Origin: Molanna angustata
Taxonomy: Eukaryota; Arthropoda; Insecta; Trichoptera; Molannidae
DNA: 64,000 nucleotides
NCBI GenBank assembly: GCA_963576475.1
Contig: OY754984.1
Coordinates: 17,334,275 to 17,398,274, forward strand
Reading direction: 5' to 3'
Part shown: in pieces, positions 56,501 to 64,000 of the stretch
Layout of the letters: the number at the start of each line of letters is the position of its first letter
Numbering within the stretch: the first letter of the stretch is position 1
The notes under the pieces: generated by a model
Databases searched by the model: none
The model's input: only the letters and a program-made list of their open reading frames with translations
What the model was told of the DNA's origin: nothing
Made by a program: the position numbers and the translations under genes

Positions 56501-57248
56501 GAGAAAACTGAGAAAATTTTGACCAATTTGCTTTGTTCAGATCATGTTTTTTACGGGTATACAAAGGTTCTCGTGGATTTGAAAGAGATGAATTTAAAAT
56601 AATGGGGTAATGATCGCTAGATAATGAGTCATAAATGATAGTCCATGCAGTGGAAGATGCTAAGTTAGTAGTACAAATTGAAAGATCAACTGCACTGAGA
56701 TTTTGATTAGGGTTGCTCAATCTTGTGTGAGACCCATCGTTCATGATACATAAATTATTGTCATCAATAAAATTTAATATTGATATTCCATTTGAGTCTG
56801 AAATAGAACATCCCCATGAGGTGGAATGGGCATTGAAATCGCCAAGGATATAAAAATCTGATGAGAGAGATGATATAACTGCATTCCAATAATTTACATC
56901 AAAATGAGTTTTAGGTGGAATATAGACGGATAAGAAAGATATATTATTATGAGTAATACCAACAACTTGATAAGAAGGGTGGGGATTTAAATTAATCTTA
57001 TTAAAAGAAAGAGAAGATTTGATAAGAACGGCGGATCCTCCGTAAGAATCGGATCGATCATCGCGGATGCAAGAGAATCCAGGGAATTTATAATGAATAC
57101 CTGGAGTGAACCAAGTCTCCGAGATTGCTGCAATAGAAATATTATATTTCGTTAATAAATATAAAATATCTGATTTATTACTCACTGCGCTTCTACAGTT
57201 CCACTGTAAAATGTTTAAAGGATTATGGGTTTTGTGATTTCGAACCAT
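53508..57248 (-). CDS. I-clade ORF2: endonuclease, reverse transcriptase, RNase H
   Basis: 1246 aa, intact. Endonuclease about 10-225: LNILQWNCRS, SETWF, GGSAVLIKSS, LGDFN at 135 and SDHYP at 211. RT about 480-750: SYRPIALSS, FGFRKSKSCLDN, FLDITSAYDNV, LPQGSVLSPILFNIY at 630 and YADD at 661-664. RNase H about 955-1090 with YTDGS (Asp 962), AECFAIKEAL (Glu 1000), LTDSLSAI (Asp 1024) and WIPAHVGIIGNEIAD (His 1069, Asp 1079). A C-terminal CECNTDIETLDHLFFSC knuckle follows at 1179-1195. It would nick the target, copy the RNA and remove the RNA strand. The ATG overlaps the ORF1 end, suggesting reinitiation or frameshifted translation. Confidence 0.95.
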   Translation of the reverse strand: MVRNHKTHNPLNILQWNCRSAVSNKSDILYLLTKYNISIAAISETWFTPGIHYKFPGFSCIRDDRSDSYGGSAVLIKSSLSFNKINLNPHPSYQVVGITHNNISFLSVYIPPKTHFDVNYWNAVISSLSSDFYILGDFNAHSTSWGCSISDSNGISILNFIDDNNLCIMNDGSHTRLSNPNQNLSAVDLSICTTNLASSTAWTIIYDSLSSDHYPIILNSSLSNPREPLYTRKKHDLNKANWSKFSQFSQSKLDSIIPLNSLSDISQIPIALSNLIHTLEIAADSAIPLCKKFSRHTPQAPWWDEECSNIIKLRKEAMHKYRKNMSLDNYLAVKMIQAKVKLFLRKKKRKGWIDFCNSLSPDSPISYVWEKIRRFRSAYSSKIQHACTNTWIESFLDRLAPPYAPNLNEIKYYASIEPSSSWFCAPFTMEELLIPLKTVHSNTPGIDNIPYSFIQHSPLKFKSFLLDIYNFIFQSGYIPKSWKTHLILPILKPGKDPTIGSSYRPIALSSCFLKLLEHLIKNRIDWFVESKMLLSPIQFGFRKSKSCLDNISILTTDIQIAYTKQQFTLAAFLDITSAYDNVNLFLLQEKLFKIGIPRKISQLIHNIFSERIIKILNSNEDKIRTIWKGLPQGSVLSPILFNIYCHDIHICVEGLCSILMYADDVVLYLSMKKIDTAVKNFNIALKCLNVWLNINGLELAPHKSQVVVFSKKHKIPNISIQIDRIPIPIFETVKFLGIILHRKLSWKPHIDFIISKCERNINVLRAVTKVWWGAHPSTMKLLYNTLIRSHMDYGSFLWDPLPIYLKLNLEKLQSKCLRLIIGAMSSSPINSLQIENSDMPLSLRRQLLSDKFISKRLRLSTHPLPNKLATLHSITQSNNFWKNKSPPLLCKSYFSLSSKIPPFTFSPILPYYQLSYKAITVPINSFENIGLDKSSHCDSNNINKMFKNIISSHWPSAICLYTDGSKLESNGYSGAAISIPSLNKSYKFKLPPETSVFTAECFAIKEALVISQNLYSPDILILTDSLSAIKLIKNNVSKVPDNDLICSIKSLLSSLKNDKNISIAWIPAHVGIIGNEIADTDAKSAVSSGVVAKSFSLPNSDLIRSLKNSIWNQWNSDWLSETKGSFYKSIQNNIIPRRPWYNDVKFSKKEISIICRMRIGHCLIASHLNKIKIVDSDVCECNTDIETLDHLFFSCPIQSSGNLYNEFSEISRPFNVAHLLALKKNNVYRKLIKFIVKNNILLKCTF

Positions 57249-58578
57249 TTTTTAAAAAAGAATTTAAAAGCGGGATAAGATTGGCAACGTTGGACGGTAA
57301 ATTAAAATTTGATTTAGAAATTAAACTAATAAGAATTTGCGTAATTAAATATACAACAGAATGGGTATCATCTTGGAAAATATTTTCTTGGACTTCATTA
57401 GATGCAGAAGCAGTTGACTGGCTTAAAACAGCGCATCCATTTGTAGGATGGCTAGCTTCACCATTTGAATACGACATGCACTTGTTTATTTCTTTAATAT
57501 TAATATGAGGAATTGTCTGTTTTTGAGTTTCCGATGACATTTTAGTGTATATTGTTTTTTTAAAACTTTGATTATTGTTCAATTGGTTATTAGTTACTTC
57601 AGAATAGCTTTTCACAGAAGTTGGGAAGAGTTGAGATGCTTGCAGATATGATATATTTTTTGTAGCCATTGAATGTTTAATATTTTTTTGCCGAGTGAAT
57701 TCCGGGCACATTGGGCTTGTAGCTGAATGAGATCCTGAACAGTTTATACACTTTAAAAAGTCCACCACTTGGCAAACTTCTCCAAGGTGACTATCTCCAC
57801 AATTGAAGCAGCGAATAATAGAACGACACTGAATCTTCGTGTGACCAAAGCGACAACAGCGGTAACATTGTATTGTTGGAAATATATAAGTTTCAACTTT
57901 CAGAGAGTTATAAAAAAGGTAAACATACTCTGGGAGATTTTGTCCTTCGAACGTTAAGACAACAGATTGCGATGGTTTCCACATTGTTTCTCCTGATGAT
58001 TTATCTTTAAAATTGAGGCGTCTTGCTTTTAAAATCTTCCCAATATGGTTTGGTACTGCACAATTTTCTATAATATCGTCAATCGAAAAGTCTGTTGAAA
58101 TACCACGAATCAAACCCATTTTTGTCACCTTGAATCTAGGTATATAGGCCTTTAAATTATTTATTTTTAAAAAAATGGCTGTCGTGAATTGATTCGCACT
58201 CTTAGCATCTTTGAAAGTAATTGAGATTTTATTTCTCCCTTCTGATTTTACTCCACCCGGAGAAATATTTTTAATGTTATGTTTAATAAGGATATTACCA
58301 ATTTTCATTGGGTGAATATTCTTGCTAGAGTCAATATCTTGAACGAAAACAATGTAAGGCCCAGGCGAATTTTCCAGGTATTGGTTTTCAATTTCACTAT
58401 GAGTATTGTACAATTTTTCCGGAGAACTATTTAAATTTGGAGCTTTAGACGGATGGATAATGTCAGAATTATTTGTGTTATGTCTCTTGTTGTTTTGTTT
58501 AGGTGGCGTTGATATGTCAGATTTTTTAACACTTGGACTTGGTCCCGGATCAGGTGGAATATCCAAATCCATATTCAT
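57223..58578 (-). CDS. I-clade ORF1 nucleic-acid-binding protein
   Basis: 451 aa, intact. Residues about 1-70 are Pro/Ser/Asn-rich. About 75-240 form an RRM-like domain (PYIVFVQDIDSS, then KISITFKDAKSANQFTTAI, then GLIRGISTDFSIDDIIEN). Three CCHC-type knuckles follow: CYRCCRFGHTKIQC, CFNCGDSHLGEVC and CINCSGSHSATSPMC at about 240-290. The tail is Ser/Asn-rich and of low complexity. This domain order is standard for Gag-like ORF1 of I/Jockey/R1 elements, which coat the element RNA. The start is the first ATG, 148 bp from the 5' end. Confidence 0.92.
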   Translation of the reverse strand: MNMDLDIPPDPGPSPSVKKSDISTPPKQNNKRHNTNNSDIIHPSKAPNLNSSPEKLYNTHSEIENQYLENSPGPYIVFVQDIDSSKNIHPMKIGNILIKHNIKNISPGGVKSEGRNKISITFKDAKSANQFTTAIFLKINNLKAYIPRFKVTKMGLIRGISTDFSIDDIIENCAVPNHIGKILKARRLNFKDKSSGETMWKPSQSVVLTFEGQNLPEYVYLFYNSLKVETYIFPTIQCYRCCRFGHTKIQCRSIIRCFNCGDSHLGEVCQVVDFLKCINCSGSHSATSPMCPEFTRQKNIKHSMATKNISYLQASQLFPTSVKSYSEVTNNQLNNNQSFKKTIYTKMSSETQKQTIPHINIKEINKCMSYSNGEASHPTNGCAVLSQSTASASNEVQENIFQDDTHSVVYLITQILISLISKSNFNLPSNVANLIPLLNSFLKNGSKSQNP

Positions 58579-58740
58579 GGATAATGAACGGATACAAAAT
58601 AAAACTCACAATAATGAAATTAGTGCACAATAAATATAAAATACACTTATATTTTAGTAAAAAACAATATTATTTTCAGAGCGAATATAAACACAATGTT
58701 GTTGACAACTCGGTTGCTATGCGACCAGGCCAAATATATT

Positions 58741-58850
58741 ATCAAGGCCAAAAAAATCACTCAAAGGGATAAGGCAAAATAAATAAATAAAACAAATAAA
58801 TAAATAAATAAAAAAAAAATATAATAAATAGATCATGTAGTATTCACAGG
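58741..58850 (+). repeat. Dispersed repeat, right part, with (AAAT)n tail
   Basis: ATCAAGGCCAAAAAAATCAC...GGGATAAGGCAAAATAA continues the repeat interrupted at 53346 and matches 62742-62845, including the AAATAAATAAAT run. Confidence 0.9.
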
Positions 58851-58937
58851 TTACATCCATTTTGTAGTGATTTTTTTGGTTTTATTCAACTCGTGTTTTA
58901 AAAAAAAATATTCCTCTCCGAAATAATACATATATAT

Positions 58938-59803
<866 letters not shown>

Positions 59804-59859
59804 GTATCGTACATTTACATATAATCTATTATATTGAATACGTCTCCCACTCCCCATGT

Positions 59860-60845
59860 ATGCCGTGTCTGTTCCGGTTTAGAATGTGCGCGTATTGCCA
59901 GTTAAATATTTTTACCCAATTTTATTTTACGCATTCAAAATATTTCTTCAACATAAAAAAATATTTGAAACGAAAAAGTACAAAAGTATCGTTTAAAATG
60001 TATTTGCAACATCAATTGATAATATTATTGTTCAAAAAAGAATTTTAAACACCAATAATATTTATCGTTATTAATAAATCTGCGGAATACGTAATTGAAT
60101 ACTGGCAGCATTCTGTACTAACAGGATATGGACAATGGACGGATTCACGGATTGACATTTGACGTTTGACGTGACGCATCGTCATATCTAATTATTTGGT
60201 GTTATTTTGTTTGTTGCAGGTATTTAGTGGATGCTCCGTGGATGCCTGCTACCAAAACACGACAAATCAAGAGATGGATGAGTGAGATATGACAGAACAG
60301 CGAGATCGTAGGCGAACATTGCGAAATGCTAGGCGAAGAGTAGTTGTTAGTACTGTCAACATATCCGGAAGAATAGTGCTAATGCTTTTGCATCCTTCGG
60401 TGTTCAGATTGCAGACGTGCCTGGTACCGGACCATACTGTTTGAAAAATTATAGTCTGTATGTTTATGATGCAGATGAAATTGTAAGGGTACGTTAGTTA
60501 GTGTGTTCTATGGGGTACGTATGAGACACCCTTTAAATGTAAGGTGTCAACAAAATAGATGAAGCTCGAGTTGCAATTTTTGGCGGTCCAATGAGAGATA
60601 TTTTAAACAAACCATCGTCAATCGGTAACAACTATGCAATTTTATTCTAGCTGCATCTGGGGAGGTCTACAATATAATACATTGTGCTAGCGAGCTGTTC
60701 CAACAAATGCATAAATAGTTTGTGAATCACTTTGTTTAAAGTACATAAGATAATCTATAAAACTGAACGATATGAAAATCTATAAAACTGTTATAGACAT
60801 TACTGACTGTTAGGACTTACAACTTGATCCTGACATTCAGCTTAC
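59860..60845. other. Spacer, no gene seen
   Basis: Contains the GACATTTGACGTTTGACGTG run near 60150. 60190-60660 is less AT-rich and in one frame gives GVQIADVPGTGPYCLKNYSL, unassigned. Confidence 0.45.
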
Positions 60846-60848
60846 TGT

Positions 60849-61789
60849 GGCCCGAGATTTCAGTTGGCCCTTAAATCGTTGGATTTGGTAATCCAAGTTA
60901 AAAGTTTAGGGAAGATTAAATTTCATTCGCGTATTTCAGTGCAAAATGAAACGTCAGTTACGTAATCTTCAACTATAGATATATTTTACGTTTTTCTATG
61001 GTTATTGTCTATAACGCATCTGTCAAAATTGTAATAACCTTAAATGATACGTGACGCGAAGCTGTGACTAAATATTATTTTATTATTATAACAACACATT
61101 ATTTTATTTGTTTTATTACACAGCATGTTACTTTTTCAATTTTTTATAACGATCGATGTTTTTTTTAATTAAAATCAAACATTGTAGTGAAAAAATGTCA
61201 TTGAATATGTACTACGTACGTAGTTCTTCAATGCAAAATGTATGTACATTTTACAGATGGATATGGAACTAAGTGATAATGGTAAAATAGTGTCTTATGT
61301 AGAAAATTTAAGAATACACATTATATATAGAAATAGGATGGATCAATTTAAAAAGTGGGATGAAAAAACATCGCAAAAATAAAGTTGCGTGCCTGACGTT
61401 TCATTATGGCTGACAGTTTATTTCGTTTGTTGTCAGGCAATACATCATAATTATGTAAAAAAGAAAATAAATATTAAATACATGAACCACTTCTATATCA
61501 AGTCTTTTATTTTAACAACAAAAATAAATCATGATTATAATTATTATGCATAGTTATTTGTAGTATAAAATGAAATAAAACATTAAAGCGTGCGGCGATT
61601 AGTACGCCACCTGGCGAAAAAGGCTAGAAACAATACTTAACTCAAGATTAAGACACGCGATCCGCCAGAAACGTTGAGTTAAATATTTATCGTTTAGTGA
61701 CGTATTTAAGGGAAGATTAGGTACTGAAATACGCAATATTTTTGTTAAACTTGAGTTAAACTCCTAAGGGCCGACTGAAATACTGGGCC
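60849..61789. mobile_element. 941-bp Harbinger-like element, 3-bp TSD
   Basis: Left end GGCCCGAGATTTCAGTTGGC and right end (reverse complement) GGCCCAGTATTTCAGTCGGC match over ~25 bp, with further inverted similarity inside (GGGAAGATTA). TGT precedes the left end and follows the right end, a plausible 3-bp TSD, although TWA is the usual Harbinger target. No transposase. A relative starts at about 63776. Confidence 0.75.
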
Positions 61790-61892
61790 TGTATAACACA
61801 ATTATTATGCATGAGTCAGTCATCTGGAATCCACAATTTTGACTTACAGACCTTCTGAAAATTATTAACTTCAACATACCAATGAAATTAAA

Positions 61893-61990
61893 GGTGGGCT
61901 GATTAAGTAACAATTACTTATGTTACTATTCTTATTTATTATACATATTTGTTTAAAAAAATATTATTGTACGTTGCCCATTTTTTTTAA
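61893..61990 (+). repeat. Dispersed repeat, uninterrupted copy
   Basis: GGGCTGATTAAGTAACAATT...TTTAAAAAAATATTATTGTACG...CATTTTTTTTAAAT. Empty-site counterpart of 26950-27500. Confidence 0.8.
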
Positions 61991-62410
61991 ATAAAATTCT
62001 ACGAGGAGATGGTCTTTGTAATGGAACAAGAATGGTTGTAAAAAATATGAGTAAGTATTCAGAAAATATTGTATTTAAAGAGATTTTAAATTGATTTATA
62101 AACATTTAGTTCTCTCTCATATGTATGCTTTGAACATTTTGACAAATAAGTATGTACATGTTCACTTATGAAATACTTCAAATTTATTTATTTACATGTA
62201 CCGAATATGTATTTCATTGTGAAAAAATCTTGAGAAGCATGTCTATATATATTGAAATGTTTTTTTAGCAAGATGATTAATTTATATCAATAAATATACA
62301 CCAATAACTTATTGTTTAGTTGATTTATATGGTGCACATTATACATTGTTTTCCACATATTATATACCCTAAATTACATTTAAAATCAATCGTAGGGCGT
62401 CTATTGGATT
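61991..62410. other. AT-rich spacer
   Basis: No recognised feature. Confidence 0.5.
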
Positions 62411-62845
62411 AATAATAATATTTTTCAATTGAAAATAGTTTACGTAATGTTGTCTTTCTTCCAAACACAACACCGTGCGCTACCGCATTTCGACAACGAA
62501 TGATCGAGGTGACCCGCGGGGAACGGTAGTGGGGAGAGATTGTCGGGCCCGACACCCGACATAGTGTGAACAGCGTCATACAAACTCCTATGCGAGCGGG
62601 ACAAGATCCAATTTTTTATCGGTGCTCTGGCGCTGACAAAACTTCCGACAAGTCTTCGCTATCGGGCAAGTGTGAACAGCTCCATTTAAAATGTATTGCC
62701 ACAAGAAGACCCGATATTTTATCGAGGCCAAATATATTATCAAGGCCAAAAATCACTCAAAGGGATAAGGCAAAATATAATAATATAATAAGGTATATTT
62801 TTATTAACAAATAAATAAATAAATAAAAAAATATATAATAAATAA
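62411..62845 (+). repeat. Dispersed repeat, empty-site copy
   Basis: Matches 53024-53346 joined to 58741-58850 with only scattered substitutions, so it records the state before the I-type insertion. It ends in an (AAAT)n run. Confidence 0.92.
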
Positions 62846-63775
62846 AATTGCATTGGCCTAGTGGAGTGTCGTACCCCAGAATTCTCTACAAAACCAATAA
62901 AGTTATGGGGCGTGAATAGAATGATTTACATATTCAATACATTTTATTATAATATTTGGTTATAAATAACATAAATCTTTATGACTTATCATCATTTAAT
63001 ATAAGTATTTACATGTTTTTCAAATTTTCGTACCTTGCCAATGTTTTTGTAATCTACTGTATTTTGTAATTAATAAATAAATATTTCGAAATTGCATTGT
63101 GTTGTTTCTATATACCTACTTATCGAGCTGTTGTTTGAGCAATCCAGGATAAATACCGTTGTAGTAATCAAGCTGAGTCTCTCGATATTTTTTAGTTTTC
63201 AAAGTAGGAAACAATTTAACTGATATTTAGAAATTCCCAGATCAAGTGAAAACTTATAGACCTAGTCAACATCCAATAATTGCAGACGGCCCATGTTGTG
63301 TTTTTCCGTTGACAATATTACAGAATACCAGACTCCAATGGCAGCTTAAATCGAGAACTTATCATGTAGAGTGAAAATAAAAAAGGAGACATTATTGGTA
63401 GATTGAGAAAAAGCTAAGATCTGACAAAATAGCAACAATAACAACAGCAAAAAAAAAATGTAACGTTGCCTCGCAAATATTTGGCGAATCCCGCCGGAGG
63501 GCAATTCGCGAGGGAACGAAGGGAAAATATATTATGTTCCCAAAAATCATACCGGGGGAAGCTGGGAATAGTTCCCGGGAGTGACTCTGTATATTTGCCA
63601 AGTCGATTGTTATAAATTGATCGAAAACAGGTAGGCTAGAGATATTTTCCCGTTTTATGTGGCGAAGATTTAGGCAAAAAAAAAATTGTTTCACTTCTGA
63701 AATGGCGGAAATCCAGCGGAGGATTTGACATAAATGTACATACCTTCTCGCATTTTCTATAAACAAACATAGAGC
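62846..63775. other. Spacer with a GC-balanced patch at 63455-63620
   Basis: 63455-63620 (GCCTCGCAAATATTTGGCGA, GGGGGAAGCTGGGAATAGTT) differs in composition from its surroundings and is open on the minus strand, but no family is recognised. Confidence 0.45.
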
Positions 63776-64000
63776 CGGTATAACAGTCTCAGTTTAAGAG
63801 CTAAACTCAAGTTTTACAAAAATATAGCGTATTACAGTGTCCGTTTAGGCCTAATCTTCCCTCAAATACGTCACTAATACGACATACCTATTATTTATTC
63901 AACGTTTCTGGCGGATTAACGGTGAGTCAACTAACATTTCTCAACTCGTTGTTAGGCAACGCGTGTAGTTTCAGTGTTCTATCACTAGAGGCGTTAGTTG
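63776..64000 (+). repeat. Harbinger-like relative, cut by window edge
   Basis: AACTCAAGTTTTACAAAAAT, GTATTACAGTGTCC, TAATCTTCCCTCAAATACGT and CAACGTTTCTGGCGGAT match the right part of the 60849-61789 element in inverted orientation. The other end is outside the window. Confidence 0.75.

Larger units (their letters stand above)
53347..58726 (-). mobile_element. Full-length I-clade retrotransposon with 12-14-bp TSD
   Basis: Flanked by AGGCCAAATATATT at 53333-53346 and 58727-58740; the uninterrupted sequence exists at 62728-62741, so this is a proven filled/empty pair. Leftward organisation: ~148-bp 5' UTR, ORF1 (58578-57223), ORF2 (57248-53508) overlapping by 26 bp in another frame, ~160-bp 3' UTR with AATAAA, and a ~13-nt A tail. 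Both ORFs are uninterrupted. The RNase H domain and three-knuckle ORF1 place it in the I group. A candidate for recent or current mobility. Confidence 0.95.

Overview
The window looks like AT-rich, repeat-saturated intergenic DNA from an arthropod nuclear genome, most likely an insect. The evidence is the mix of non-LTR retrotransposon families (RTE, I, CR1-like and L1-like), tRNA-derived SINEs, hAT-, pogo- and Harbinger-type DNA elements, and long microsatellites and satellites. There is no operon structure. The insect order cannot be fixed from sequence alone. I see no intact host gene. The only possible host-type coding signal is a two-exon THAP zinc-finger fragment at 18549-19565 that carries a frameshift.

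Layout. 1-3.1 kb: a decayed, 5'-truncated non-LTR element running off the left edge, a SINE and a reverse transcriptase (RT) tail. 3.4-6.3 kb: a ~200-bp palindrome with a hammerhead-like core, RT debris and a SINE. 6277-9400: a structurally complete RTE-type retrotransposon with an intact 1006-aa ORF and a 9-bp target-site duplication (TSD). 9.4-16 kb: a MITE, a ~3.35-kb DNA transposon with ~140-bp inverted repeats, a dead DDE transposase, minisatellites and several RT C-terminal fragments. 16701-17323: a hAT element with a perfect 8-bp TSD. 18.5-19.6 kb: the THAP exons. 20.0-20.7 kb: two RT-tail insertions, one showing a twin-priming inversion. 21-30 kb: minisatellites, RT fossils, a (CA)n tract and a 677-bp foldback element. 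32.1-36.8 kb: a CR1-like element inserted into, and splitting, an older RTE-like copy. 37.4-39.5 kb: an RT fossil and an L1-like ORF1 interrupted by a 134-bp insertion. 39.8-44.4 kb: a decamer satellite that reverses orientation, is interrupted by an RT insertion, and grades into ordered hexanucleotide blocks. 46-48.3 kb: a second palindrome and a pogo-type MITE. 48654-52043: a 1695-bp unit present twice in tandem, nearly identical. 53347-58726: a full-length two-ORF I-clade retrotransposon, apparently intact, inserted in a repeat whose empty copy lies at 62.4 kb. 58.9-59.8 kb: a second large hexanucleotide mosaic. 60.8-64 kb: a Harbinger-like element and relatives.

Nothing here works as a pathway. 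The coherent biology is serial transposition: at least five insertions can be dated relative to their hosts because the empty site or the broken reading frame is still visible. The least conventional structures are the ordered hexamer mosaics (43.07-44.41 and 58.94-59.80 kb) with their shared terminus, and the palindromes with hammerhead-like cores.
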